A DNA stretch of 37,651 nucleotides, taken from a bacterium (GTDB taxonomy: Bacteria > Zhuqueibacterota > QNDG01). Position 1 is the first letter of the stretch. Each line of letters begins with the position of its first letter. Location: NCBI GenBank assembly GCA_021158245.1, contig JAGGVB010000174.1, positions 1-37,651 on the forward strand, given 5' to 3'. The notes under the pieces are model-generated. The model ran no database searches, was not told where the DNA came from, and saw nothing but the letters and a program-made list of their open reading frames with translations. A program made the translations under genes and the position numbers. This document shows, one piece after another, positions 17,290 through 25,578 of this stretch.

Positions 17290-18473
17290 CACACACCCAT
17301 CTCTCTTATGATTTTTTCTGTTTTCTGATGAGACAACTTCATAAGATCCTGTTCGTTCAGAACATCTTCTGAACTGGTTTCTTTATTTACAACAACGACT
17401 CTTTCAGTGCAGCAGTAACACGGATCCACAGCAGCAAGGATGAGTGCTGCATCAGCAACTGTTTCTCCAATGCAGGCAATTTCATTTGAAAAAATATTTG
17501 TGTAACTCGGTGCCCTGACTTTGTATCTTGCTGGAAAATTTGATCCGTCACTCTTACAGTAATGATAAACTTCCCCCCGGGGAGCCTCTGCTCTGCCGAT
17601 TCCTTCCCCGGCAGGCAGCTCTTTAATTTTAAGATCAATAATTCCTGGTTTCATCTTGTTAAGGCACTGTTCAATTATTTTTACAGATTCATACATTTCT
17701 AGGATACGCACAACAGCTTTTGCAAATACATCTCCCTCTTCCATCACTACAATATCCCAGTCCAGCCAGTCATATGCAAAATATGGGTCATCTTTTCGAA
17801 CATCAATGGCCAGGCCGGAAGGACGGGCTGTGGGCCCTACAACACAGTACTCTATGGCCTTCTCTTTTGTCAGAACTCCAACACCCTTCATCCTTGCATG
17901 AATTACAGGATCATCCATTACAGCACCTTTGAATATATCAAGAGCAGGTTTTAATTTATCAAGGCCTTTTAATACCCACGGTATATCGTCATCGTTAATA
18001 TCGCGCCTTACACCGCCTACTTTAAACATAGCATAACTCTGCCGGTTGCCTGTAATCTTATCAAATATATCACACACAATTTCACGATATTTCCACGCCC
18101 ACATCCATACAGTATTGTAGCCAATAAAATGCCCTGCGAGTCCGAGCCAGAGCAAATGGGAATGTATTCTCTCAAGTTCGCATATAACTGTTCTGATGTA
18201 CTGTGCCCTTTCGGGAGCTTCAATGCATCCGAGATCCTCCATTGCATTAATTGATGCAGCAGGATGACTGGTAGAGCAAATACCGCAAATTCTTTCAACC
18301 AGGAATACAACCTGATCCCACGATTTTGATTCGGCAAGTTTCTCAATACCGCGGTGATTATACCCTATCTCAATATCCAGTTTAACAACACGTTCGCCCT
18401 CAACGTGAAGTTTAAAAAATTCCGGCTCTTCCTGTAACGGATGATATGGGCCAATAGGAATTATTTCGCTCAT
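17289..18473 (-). CDS. Group 4 [NiFe] hydrogenase large subunit (NuoD/MbhL-like)
   Basis: A 394-residue catalytic subunit. Both Ni ligand pairs are present: RICGICSTSH (Cys63, Cys66) and DPCYCCTER (Cys352, Cys355), so it should bind the NiFe(CN)2CO centre, unlike NuoD or Ehr-type relatives that lost these cysteines. The length and the Arg that ends the second motif fit group 4 enzymes (Mbh, HycE, Ech). A 36-residue tail follows Arg358; in HycE-type proteins such a tail is removed by an endopeptidase after nickel insertion. The upstream NuoC-like gene overlaps by four bases. It reduces protons to H2, or the reverse, at the membrane. Confidence 0.92.
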   Translation of the reverse strand: MSEIIPIGPYHPLQEEPEFFKLHVEGERVVKLDIEIGYNHRGIEKLAESKSWDQVVFLVERICGICSTSHPAASINAMEDLGCIEAPERAQYIRTVICELERIHSHLLWLGLAGHFIGYNTVWMWAWKYREIVCDIFDKITGNRQSYAMFKVGGVRRDINDDDIPWVLKGLDKLKPALDIFKGAVMDDPVIHARMKGVGVLTKEKAIEYCVVGPTARPSGLAIDVRKDDPYFAYDWLDWDIVVMEEGDVFAKAVVRILEMYESVKIIEQCLNKMKPGIIDLKIKELPAGEGIGRAEAPRGEVYHYCKSDGSNFPARYKVRAPSYTNIFSNEIACIGETVADAALILAAVDPCYCCTERVVVVNKETSSEDVLNEQDLMKLSHQKTEKIIREMGV

Positions 18474-18907
18474 TTATCCCTCCTGAGAGGATAGCTGCCT
18501 TCAGGCCAGTCGTCTGGCAGAAGAAGATGTTTCATATCAGGGTGACCTTTAAAATTGACTCCTAAAAGTTCTGCAATTTCCCGCTCAATCCATTCAGCTC
18601 CTTTGATTATTGCAGCAATGGATGCAACCTCAGGATCAGGTTTTTCCGTTTTGATTCTAAGAGAAAGCACCTGTGGAAGCTGGAAAAAATCAAAATGATA
18701 TAGAATTTCTATTACACCATAAGGAGTATCAACACCTGATGCAATTATAAATCTGCCTTTCAGCTCTTTGAATATATATCTGGTAAACTCTTCAATATCT
18801 TCATTATCAATATCAATATATATACGGCGGCTGTTGTGTTCTGCCCATTTTTTTATCTTCTTGCCAAAATTCTTTTGAATGTCAGATTTTATTTCTTCCC
18901 AGGTCAT
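18470..18907 (-). CDS. NuoC/MbhK-like 30-kDa subunit
   Basis: A 145-residue soluble subunit of the complex I 30-kDa family. The diagnostic C-terminal block reads WIEREIAELLGVNFKGHPDM, then KHLLLPDDWPEGSYPLRRDK. Its role is structural, holding the large and small hydrogenase subunits together. ATG 18907 lies 14 bases after the NuoB-like gene. The gene overlaps the large-subunit start by four bases (ATGA). Confidence 0.92.
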   Translation of the reverse strand: MTWEEIKSDIQKNFGKKIKKWAEHNSRRIYIDIDNEDIEEFTRYIFKELKGRFIIASGVDTPYGVIEILYHFDFFQLPQVLSLRIKTEKPDPEVASIAAIIKGAEWIEREIAELLGVNFKGHPDMKHLLLPDDWPEGSYPLRRDK

Positions 18908-18921
18908 CTATTCCTCGATTA

Positions 18922-19347
18922 TTAAGCCTTTTGTTTAACAAGAGCCAGAAGCTTTGCCACACCTGCTATAATACCTTCCGGTTTCGGAGGGCATCCCGGA
19001 ATATAGATATCTACCGGTAAAACCTCGTCAACTGTTTTGGGCATAACATAACTGCCGGAAAAAACACCATGATCAAGGGCGCATGTACCAATTGCAATTA
19101 CAACGCATGGCTTTGGAACCTGCTCATAAACTTCTTTTGCCCTCTGCATTGATTTCATTGTCATATTTCCGGTTACCAAAAGGGCATCTGCATGCCTCGG
19201 ACTCCCCACGAGGACAATACCAAACCGTTCAAGGTCAAACCGGGGAGTCAGGCAGTCAAGTATCTCAATATCACAGTTATTACAGCTTCCTGTTGACAGG
19301 TGGTACACCCATAAGGATTTTGTAAGTGCTTTTAATTTAATTCCCAT
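18922..19347 (-). CDS. Group 4 [NiFe] hydrogenase small subunit (NuoB/MbhJ-like)
   Basis: A 141-residue small subunit carrying a single proximal [4Fe-4S] cluster. Ligands are Cys22 and Cys25 (GSCNNCDIE), Cys89 (IGTCALD) and Cys119 (IPGCPPKP), the full set for MbhJ, EchC and NuoB. It transfers electrons between the NuoI-like/ferredoxin chain and the Ni site in the large subunit. It starts four bases after the NuoH-like gene. Confidence 0.92.
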   Translation of the reverse strand: MGIKLKALTKSLWVYHLSTGSCNNCDIEILDCLTPRFDLERFGIVLVGSPRHADALLVTGNMTMKSMQRAKEVYEQVPKPCVVIAIGTCALDHGVFSGSYVMPKTVDEVLPVDIYIPGCPPKPEGIIAGVAKLLALVKQKA

Positions 19348-19351
19348 AGAT

Positions 19352-20278
19352 TTAAAACCCCATTAAAGCAAGAATAACAGCAACTATTCCTAAAAATGTA
19401 ACAGGACCCCAGAAAAACTTCACAGCCTGATCTATACGCACCCTGGGATTTGTGTTACGTATAAGTATGGCAATTACAAGAAAAAACAGATATTTTAATA
19501 TGGACCACAATATGGACCAGCCGTGGAAGCTTACTCCTCCCCAAAAGATGAGGACAAAAAACATCGGGAGAGTAAAAAACATCATCATTTTTGTGAGTTT
19601 TATTATTGCGAGAGGTGTGCCTGAATACTCAACTTCAAGTCCGCCCATAATTTCTGTTTCAGCTTCAGGAATATCAAAGGGTACAAGAGTAAGTTTTGCC
19701 TGAATAGTCAGGATTACAATTATTAGGGCTATTATACCTGATGCTGATCCTGCAATCATTCCATGAGTCTGCTGAAAAGCAATCAACTGGTTAAGTTTAA
19801 TTGCGCCGCCGGCTTTAATTACAGGTACAGCAACTGCAAGTAGAAAGGGAAGTTCATCAGCAAGCATTAGTTTCATTTCTCTGCTTGCACCGAGAGATGC
19901 AATCGGATTTTTTGATGCAAACCCTCCGATAATAAAGGAAATCGAAGGGATCATTAGAAAATACAGAACTACAATAAGATCACCGATAAAACCTCTGTCC
20001 TGCCACAGCAATGAATTCCATACAATTGTTGAAACAAGAGTAACCGCAGCAAGCCCGAATACAGGAGCTGTAAGAAAAGTTGCTCTGGAGCATGCTCTTG
20101 GTATTACTGTCTCTTTACCGAGAAGTTTAACAATATCAAAAAGAGGCTGCATAAACGGGGGGCCTACTCTCCATTGAACTCTCGCTGTCACTTTTCTGTC
20201 CAGCCAGCTTGCCAGGATACCGACAAAAGCAGTAAAAATAAATCCTGGAAAAATCAGATAATTAAACACTTGTTCCAT
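19352..20278 (-). CDS. NuoH/MbhM-like membrane anchor subunit
   Basis: A 308-residue protein with eight predicted helices. Family motifs are ASWLDRKVTARVQWRVGPPF, QPLFDIVKLLGKE, ELPFLLAVAVP and PFDIPEAETEIMGGLEVEYS; the acidic loop at the quinone/proton-path position is retained. In group 4 hydrogenases this subunit anchors the catalytic arm and links it to the antiporter subunits. It starts two bases after the four-cluster ferredoxin gene. Confidence 0.92.
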   Translation of the reverse strand: MEQVFNYLIFPGFIFTAFVGILASWLDRKVTARVQWRVGPPFMQPLFDIVKLLGKETVIPRACSRATFLTAPVFGLAAVTLVSTIVWNSLLWQDRGFIGDLIVVLYFLMIPSISFIIGGFASKNPIASLGASREMKLMLADELPFLLAVAVPVIKAGGAIKLNQLIAFQQTHGMIAGSASGIIALIIVILTIQAKLTLVPFDIPEAETEIMGGLEVEYSGTPLAIIKLTKMMMFFTLPMFFVLIFWGGVSFHGWSILWSILKYLFFLVIAILIRNTNPRVRIDQAVKFFWGPVTFLGIVAVILALMGF

Positions 20279-20279
20279 A

Positions 20280-20768
20280 TCAGATATATTCTTCCTTTTT
20301 CCAAGGGATTGAGTGTACTATCAAATTTTCCGATACTTCAAACCAGTACTTGTCCTTATCCGGTTTAAAATCTCCGTATTGAACTGCTCCTTTCGGGCAT
20401 TCTCCAACACATACCGGCACCTCTTTATCTTTGAGCCGTCCTTCGCACAGATCACATCTTGATACAAAGTATGTTATGAGTTCGGGCAATATCGTACCGA
20501 AAGGACATGCATAGCTGCACGTATTGCATGCCACGCAAAGAAGGTTGTAACGTTTAACAATATTGTTTTCCTGCTTTTCAAGAGCATCTGCAGGGCAGGC
20601 TGTTACGCAGGGGGCTTCATCACAATGACGGCACGCTATTGCAAATTCCGCAATTTCTCTCAAATAGCGTATTCCATCATTATCAGGGTGGTAAAAATAG
20701 CTGCACCCTACAGTACACTCCTTGCATTTTCTGCACGATTCAAGATCTATGAACAATCTTTTTCTCAT
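20280..20768 (-). CDS. Four-cluster HycB/HydN-like electron-transfer protein
   Basis: A 162-residue protein with 16 cysteines in four groups (12/15/18/22, 46/49/54/58, 78/81/84/88 and 105/108/120/124), enough for four [4Fe-4S] clusters. This is the HycB/HydN/DmsB-like pattern. Such subunits link a dehydrogenase module to the hydrogenase; in formate hydrogenlyases they bridge formate dehydrogenase and the membrane complex. Here the neighbour in that position is the HydB/HydG NAD(P)H module, so it likely bridges that module to the NuoB/NuoI-like chain. I choose ATG 20768 because GGGA lies six bases upstream; ATG 20774 or TTG 20780 are possible. Confidence 0.9.
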   Translation of the reverse strand: MRKRLFIDLESCRKCKECTVGCSYFYHPDNDGIRYLREIAEFAIACRHCDEAPCVTACPADALEKQENNIVKRYNLLCVACNTCSYACPFGTILPELITYFVSRCDLCEGRLKDKEVPVCVGECPKGAVQYGDFKPDKDKYWFEVSENLIVHSIPWKKEEYI

Positions 20769-20770
20769 AC

Positions 20771-21589
20771 TCATTCCCAAATATCCGGCAGGCCCTTCAG
20801 CTGATCATACGTAAAAACAGGGCCGTCCTTGCAAATAAAGTAGTGATCAATAAGGCAGTGCCTGCACTGGCCTATACCGCAGTACATCTTGCGTTCCATA
20901 GAAAGGACTATGTCTTTTGGGCTGACTTTCAGTTCCAAAAGTTTCTTGGTCCCGAACTTCATCATTATCGGCGGGCCGATTACAACGGCTGTCACATTAT
21001 CTCTGTCAAATTTTATATCATCAAGAAGTGTTGTAACAACTCCTTCATGCCCCTTCCATGATTTATCCGCTTTATCTACGGTTACGCGGAGGTCTATATC
21101 TTTTTTAAATTTATCGATCTGATATTTATAAACTATATCATCCGGTGTTCTGGCACCGTAACACATTGTAATTTTGGGGAACTTCTTCTTTTCATTCAAA
21201 AGGCTGTACAATAAGGCCCGTGCAGGAGGGAAACCCACACCTCCGGCTATTAAAATGATCTCCCGCCCATACATTGATTCCAGAGGAAAACCATTCCCAT
21301 AGGGGCCCCTTAACCCAAGAGAATCGCCTTCGTTTGCCTTATGCAGCCTTGAAGTCATATATCCTACATTATTGATTGTAAACTCAATTGTCTGGTTTTT
21401 ATGACTCGGAGAAGACATTGCAAAAGGCCCTTCACCCACACCGGGAAGGGTTAATTCTGCAAACTGGCCGCATTTGAAAGAAAAAGGGGCTTCGGTACGT
21501 AGAATAAAAGTTTTAATACCCGGGGTTTCAGGTATTATTTTCTCAATAACTGCTTTTTGCGGTTTGTATGGATTTTCTGCTTTACTCAT
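20771..21589 (-). CDS. HydG-like FAD/NAD(P)H-oxidoreductase subunit (membrane complex copy)
   Basis: A 272-residue flavoprotein of the sulfhydrogenase gamma/ferredoxin-NADP reductase family. The FAD domain (about 10-105) has GPFAMSS at the flavin-binding position. The nucleotide domain has AGGVGFPPARALL and IGPPIM. A C-terminal [2Fe-2S] site uses Cys237, 242, 245 and 253 (MYCGIGQCRHC). It would oxidise or reduce NAD(P)H and pass electrons to the beta-like subunit encoded just upstream. It is a paralog of the gene at 25579-26442 in the 3b operon, showing that one hydrogenase acquired or shares the other's diaphorase module. NADH versus NADPH preference cannot be read. Confidence 0.88.
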   Translation of the reverse strand: MSKAENPYKPQKAVIEKIIPETPGIKTFILRTEAPFSFKCGQFAELTLPGVGEGPFAMSSPSHKNQTIEFTINNVGYMTSRLHKANEGDSLGLRGPYGNGFPLESMYGREIILIAGGVGFPPARALLYSLLNEKKKFPKITMCYGARTPDDIVYKYQIDKFKKDIDLRVTVDKADKSWKGHEGVVTTLLDDIKFDRDNVTAVVIGPPIMMKFGTKKLLELKVSPKDIVLSMERKMYCGIGQCRHCLIDHYFICKDGPVFTYDQLKGLPDIWE

Positions 21590-21600
21590 AAAAGTTTCCT

Positions 21601-22608
21601 CTATCTCGCCGCAAGGTCTTTTAAAACAACACGCATATCAATTTTCCCCTGACATGCCTCAATACAGCGTCCGCATCCGGTGCAGCCCAATTGGCCGTAA
21701 TTTTCTTCAAGATACTTAAACTTGCAAAAATACCTGTTGCGAAAACGTTCAAAAAGCCTGGGCCTCGGAGTGCCCCCTCCAGCAGTAACAGCATAACCAG
21801 TGTACTGACATGAATCCCACCCTCTCAATTTAACAAATTCTTTTCTGCTTGCATCTTCAAGCATGTAACAGTGGCATGTAGGGCACACATTATTACAAGC
21901 ACCACATTCGACACAAGTCTCCACATGTTTTTTATATACTTCGGATTCCCAGCTTTTTGAAACAATATCCGTATAAGACCCGTTAAAATCAAAATCACGA
22001 TTATTTTTCAGTACTTTAACTCTGGTCTGTTTCCGCATTTTTTCTACAGCCTCGTTTTCCTCCTTCACAACTTCTTTCAGAGCTTTGTCAAACCCTTCCA
22101 ACAATTCTTTTCCTCTGAGGCTGCCAATTTCGACAACATAACCTTCCCACACTTTTGAAATATTAAGGTCAAACCCTCTTGTGGGGAAAGGGTCACCGCC
22201 AACCATAGAACAAAAGCATGTGCTTAAAGGTTTATTACAGTCTGCACTTACAATAATGCTCTCTTCTCTTCTGCTTTGATAAAGAGGATCTGCGAAATCT
22301 CCTCCGAAAGCCTGATCCAGAATTGGCAGCGCAGCAAGATCACATGCCTTAACCCCCAAAAACAGCCATGGCTTATTTTTGTTGTTGTTTTTCTTAATTA
22401 TATTTTCAACAGGAGGTAATAAATAATTTTTCAAAGGCTGCACAGTCCGCACTTCATCAACTATAATAGAATTTATACTGCTGTTGTCAACCTCATGGAA
22501 ATAAAGTCCTCCTTCTTCACGTCTCGGCGCAATAATGAAGAACTTTTCAAGCCAGACATTTAAAATAGATGCCCAGTATTCTCTGCTTATGTAGTATCGT
22601 TCTGCCAT
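21601..22608 (-). CDS. HydB/AsrA-like iron-sulfur subunit (membrane complex copy)
   Basis: A 335-residue electron-transfer subunit of the sulfhydrogenase beta/AsrA family. C-terminal 2[4Fe-4S] motifs read CVECGACNNVCPTC and CTGCGRCIEAC. An N-terminal cysteine set (VKACDLAAL, SADCNKPLSTCFC) matches the third cluster site of the family. The open frame continues 28 codons upstream to a TTG at 22692, but that stretch (VSLFINVQC...) is unlike relatives, and ATG 22608 (MAERYYISREYW) aligns with the usual start. It is the first gene of the 16-gene operon, with a promoter about 280 bases upstream. It couples the flavin subunit to the rest of the complex. Confidence 0.86.
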   Translation of the reverse strand: MAERYYISREYWASILNVWLEKFFIIAPRREEGGLYFHEVDNSSINSIIVDEVRTVQPLKNYLLPPVENIIKKNNNKNKPWLFLGVKACDLAALPILDQAFGGDFADPLYQSRREESIIVSADCNKPLSTCFCSMVGGDPFPTRGFDLNISKVWEGYVVEIGSLRGKELLEGFDKALKEVVKEENEAVEKMRKQTRVKVLKNNRDFDFNGSYTDIVSKSWESEVYKKHVETCVECGACNNVCPTCHCYMLEDASRKEFVKLRGWDSCQYTGYAVTAGGGTPRPRLFERFRNRYFCKFKYLEENYGQLGCTGCGRCIEACQGKIDMRVVLKDLAAR

Positions 22609-22881
22609 AAAAAGATTACCATGTCTTTGTTGAAACAAACCGAATAAATCACTAACTGAATAACATTGAACATTAATAAAAAGACTAACCAAATAAAAAT
22701 TCAGAAGAATTCCCGGATTAAAATCTGTTTCAAATCTTTTACTGCATGAATGATAATGACTTTTTAAAATACAATACGTAAAAATAAGATGAAACCAGCC
22801 AAATTTTAAATCTTCAGCCCCAGTAGGAATCGTAATGGAAAGAATAATAGGATCAGGATTAACACAATTATCAGCTGTACT
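22609..22881 (-). other. Long 5' leader of the membrane hydrogenase operon
   Basis: From the predicted start near 22882 to the chosen ATG 22608 there are about 270 untranslated bases. The final 84 are in frame with the coding sequence without a stop. I found no strong hairpin-plus-T-run attenuator or known riboswitch in it. Confidence 0.35.
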
Positions 22882-22888
22882 TTAATTT

Positions 22889-22917
22889 AAGATAAGTTTT
22901 ATTAATTATCATGTCAA
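22889..22917 (-). promoter_or_regulatory. Sigma-70-type promoter of the membrane hydrogenase operon
   Basis: On the minus strand TTGACA (22912-22917) and TATCTT (22889-22894) are exactly 17 bases apart. The same architecture and flanking bases (CTTGACA ... ACTTATC) occur in the promoter of the 3b operon at 27578-27606. Confidence 0.6.
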
Positions 22918-22933
22918 GTATTTTTTATTATTA

Positions 22934-22992
22934 ACAAAAAAATATTCCGCCATAGAATATTTTACGCTACTTTTTACGATTTATTCGTAAAA
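22934..22992 (-). terminator. Double hairpin terminator of the 3b hydrogenase operon
   Basis: Just after the protease stop, TTTTACGA (22972-22979) and TCGTAAAA (22985-22992) form a perfect 8-bp stem. A second 9-bp stem, AAAATATTC (22939-22947) with GAATATTTT (22955-22963), is followed on the minus strand by a run of T residues. Both are AT-rich, so termination may be partial and allow readthrough into the membrane operon. Confidence 0.55.
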
Positions 22993-22994
22993 TA

Positions 22995-23504
22995 TCACTC
23001 TGAATCGATAATTTTTATATTTTGGGAAATAAATTTAATTATAGAATCTGCACTTTCTGCACATACGGAGCTGATACTGCCCATAAATTTTAGAGTCTCG
23101 GGTTGAATTCCGATAAAATACGGATCCATTCCACGTTTTGCTATAATATTCATCAAAACTGTAATCGGTACTTTATGTGTTGAAAATGTCGGAACAAACT
23201 TATCTATATCAGAAGCTGAAAACAACTCTGTTTCTCCCGGAAGGCCGCCCAGATCAGCAGCATCAATAAATATAATCGCTTTAATTTCTTTGTTTTCAAT
23301 AAAATCAAAGACAAGGCTCTCAACGCTTTTTTCCTCTTCAGTGAAAACTCTTTCAGGAGAAAACTGTTTGAGAGCCTCTGCTGCTTTAATACCTATCCCG
23401 TCATCACTTCTGTCTCTGTTTCCAAGCCCGACAATAACAACAGATTCCTTGTGATGATTATTAAAAATATCTGCAATTGCTGATTTTATTACATTATCTT
23501 TCAA
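22995..23504 (-). CDS. [NiFe] hydrogenase maturation endopeptidase, HyaD/HycI family
   Basis: A 169-residue protease that trims the C-terminus of the hydrogenase large subunit after nickel insertion. Family motifs: VGLGNRDRSDDGIG (nickel-sensing Asp in RSDD), FIDAADLGGLPGE, STHKVPITVL and FIGIQPETL; the STHK and GIQP pair favours the HycI branch. The start appears to be TTG at 23504, overlapping the hydA stop by 11 bases. It belongs to the 3b operon by overlap. It is the only protease in the window and lies between the two hydrogenase sets, so it may process both the HydA tail (6 residues) and the group 4 tail (36 residues). Confidence 0.88.
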   Translation of the reverse strand: MKDNVIKSAIADIFNNHHKESVVIVGLGNRDRSDDGIGIKAAEALKQFSPERVFTEEEKSVESLVFDFIENKEIKAIIFIDAADLGGLPGETELFSASDIDKFVPTFSTHKVPITVLMNIIAKRGMDPYFIGIQPETLKFMGSISSVCAESADSIIKFISQNIKIIDSE

Positions 23505-24780
23505 TTTTCACCAAATGTGTTGAACAACTTATACAAGGGTCGTATGCCCTTGCAATAACTTCACACTGAAAACGAATTTTATCATCATCAGCATCCTGTT
23601 TAACAAGTGCCTCTACTGCATTTCTCATATACTTTTCAACATCTTCAAGATTTTGTCCCGTAGGAATTACAAAATTTGCCTTATCAATAAGTCCGTCTTT
23701 CATTTTATAATGGTGATAAAGAGTTCCCCTTGGTGCTTCTACTGCACCCACTCCTTCACCATCTAATTGTGAAGGCAGTACAATCTCAGGGTCATCTTCA
23801 ATCTTCAACATTTTGTCAACAATTCCCGGAATTAATTCAAGAGCCCACACAAGCTCAATTGCCTGAGCAAGGTTATTAAAAACAGGATTTTTGAGCCATC
23901 TCGGATTGTAATATTTTTTAAATAGAACGCCTGCTTTTCCCTGAAGCCTCTCGCCCAGATTAACCATACGCGCCAAAGCGCCTACACTGTAAGGCTTTCC
24001 ATTATACAGGCAATGCTTTGCAGCAGAGTGTGCACAGAACTGTTCATTAGTAAGTGATTTATATTCTGCAACATCAACAACACTGCCGTCAGAAATAATA
24101 ATCCGATCTCCTACAATCCCGTATGTTCCGTCACCAGGCTCACAACACATATAAGTTGTCTCTTCCTCAAAAAAATCAGGTATCTCCAGCCCGCCGATCA
24201 GATCTGACCCTATCTCGGCAAATGCAAGCTGCTTTTTAGCCTCGCTCTTTATTCCGAGAAGAGTCTTTTTATCCGGGAACTTTCCAAAACCCCCTACAGT
24301 AGGATTCTCACCATGGATCATACGGCCGCCTGTTACCTGCATTATGTGATTTCCATATTTTTTCAGGCTCAAAGCTCCAAGCACCTCGTCTCCGTATTTC
24401 TCTGCCATTGCTATTGCACTCGGGTAACCCAAAAAGTCCGGCAGGGCAAGTACAAAAACATGGAGGGAATTACTCTCAATTAATTCTCCGAGATGCATCA
24501 GACTGCGTAATAGCTGTACTTTTTCAGGCACTGCAATCCCAAGGGCTTTTTCCAAACCTCTTAACGCTGCATATCTGTGAGAAATAGTACAAATAGCACA
24601 TATCCGGCACGCAATACTCACATCTTCAGCAGGAGTCTTGCCCTCAACCAGTGTCTCAATAAGACGTGTGCCTTCAAATATATCAAAATGAACATCTTTT
24701 ATTTTATTACCGTCCATCCTTATCGAAATCCCGCCTTCTCCTTCTACCCTGGCTAACGGTTCTACAATAATCTCTCTCAT
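23494..24780 (-). CDS. hydA: Group 3b-type [NiFe] hydrogenase large (alpha) subunit
   Basis: A 428-residue catalytic subunit. The N-terminal Ni-binding motif is RICAICTISH (Cys61, Cys64) and the C-terminal one DPCISCSTH (Cys416, Cys419), followed by a short LVKIER tail that the protease encoded next would cut after His422. The conserved RVEGEGG is at 11-17. Gene order beta-gamma-delta-alpha identifies the sulfhydrogenase/NAD(P)-linked group 3b; such enzymes interconvert H2 and NADPH and can reduce sulfur or polysulfide in vitro. ATG 24780 is two bases after hydD. Confidence 0.92.
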   Translation of the reverse strand: MREIIVEPLARVEGEGGISIRMDGNKIKDVHFDIFEGTRLIETLVEGKTPAEDVSIACRICAICTISHRYAALRGLEKALGIAVPEKVQLLRSLMHLGELIESNSLHVFVLALPDFLGYPSAIAMAEKYGDEVLGALSLKKYGNHIMQVTGGRMIHGENPTVGGFGKFPDKKTLLGIKSEAKKQLAFAEIGSDLIGGLEIPDFFEEETTYMCCEPGDGTYGIVGDRIIISDGSVVDVAEYKSLTNEQFCAHSAAKHCLYNGKPYSVGALARMVNLGERLQGKAGVLFKKYYNPRWLKNPVFNNLAQAIELVWALELIPGIVDKMLKIEDDPEIVLPSQLDGEGVGAVEAPRGTLYHHYKMKDGLIDKANFVIPTGQNLEDVEKYMRNAVEALVKQDADDDKIRFQCEVIARAYDPCISCSTHLVKIER

Positions 24781-24781
24781 C

Positions 24782-25561
24782 TTAGAGAACTCCTAATATT
24801 TTCTTTAAAGGTTTCATCATTGCGCTTCCACCATGAATACGGAAACGCCGTTTTATCTCTTCTATTGAGAAATCTTTTTCTTTAAGCAGATTAAACTCAG
24901 AACTCACATTTGCATCCTTCATAGGCCCCCAGCATCCTATACAAGGCAAATTATGTGAAGGGCACGCAGCCCCGCACCCCGCTGCAGTAAGCGGGCCGAG
25001 GCACAATATCCCCTTTAGAAGCAGGCAATCGTTCTCTTTCCACCTGCATGTTGCACAAACAGGATAATCCGGAAACACAGGCATATCATCCTGGAGAAAA
25101 TGCGCATAAATATAAAAAAACTGCGTTGCATCAATAGGGCAGCCCGGAATATAAAAATCAACATCAACAAATACATCAATGGGTTTGGATTCTATCGGAG
25201 TCCTGTTCTCAAAAAAACCGTCTCCGTAAACCTTCTTAAACCGTTCATCCCATCCTTTTGCGCCGAGCTCCATAGCCTGAATACCGCCGTAACATGCACA
25301 ATTTCCCATTGCAACCAGAAATTTGGTGCGTTCTCTTATCTCTTTAACGTGCTTTGCCTGTTCCTGACTGGAGATAGAACCTTCAATAAGTGCAATATCC
25401 AATTCCGTATCATCATTATCACTCTTTGCAAGTGAAAATGATTTAATATTTGCAGTCTGGAAAAATTCCAGCAATTTTTCTTCACTATGAATAATTACAA
25501 GCTGGTCACCATTACACCCTGTAAATCCGTACAGACCAACATTTTTCTTTTCCTGACTCAA
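24782..25561 (-). CDS. hydD: Group 3b-type [NiFe] hydrogenase small (delta) subunit with Asp at a proximal-cluster position
   Basis: A 259-residue small subunit. The start is TTG 25561 with AGGAG seven bases upstream; a longer ORF begins at TTG 25576 but would put that site inside the coding region. The proximal-cluster motif, normally CxxC, reads GCNGDQL, so Cys16 is kept and the second position is Asp19. The other proximal ligands are present (GNCACYGG and IPGCPID). The medial/distal cluster cysteines are also present (VCATCRW, CLGPLTAAGC, ACPSHNLPCIGC). It relays electrons from the beta subunit to the NiFe site. Confidence 0.9.
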   Translation of the reverse strand: MSQEKKNVGLYGFTGCNGDQLVIIHSEEKLLEFFQTANIKSFSLAKSDNDDTELDIALIEGSISSQEQAKHVKEIRERTKFLVAMGNCACYGGIQAMELGAKGWDERFKKVYGDGFFENRTPIESKPIDVFVDVDFYIPGCPIDATQFFYIYAHFLQDDMPVFPDYPVCATCRWKENDCLLLKGILCLGPLTAAGCGAACPSHNLPCIGCWGPMKDANVSSEFNLLKEKDFSIEEIKRRFRIHGGSAMMKPLKKILGVL

Positions 25562-25578
25562 TTTTTTTCTCCTCAAAT

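Noticed and set aside
22609-22692. 28-codon N-terminal extension of the HydB-like protein
   Set aside because: Begins at TTG, is unlike HydB relatives, and ATG 22608 gives the expected N-terminus.
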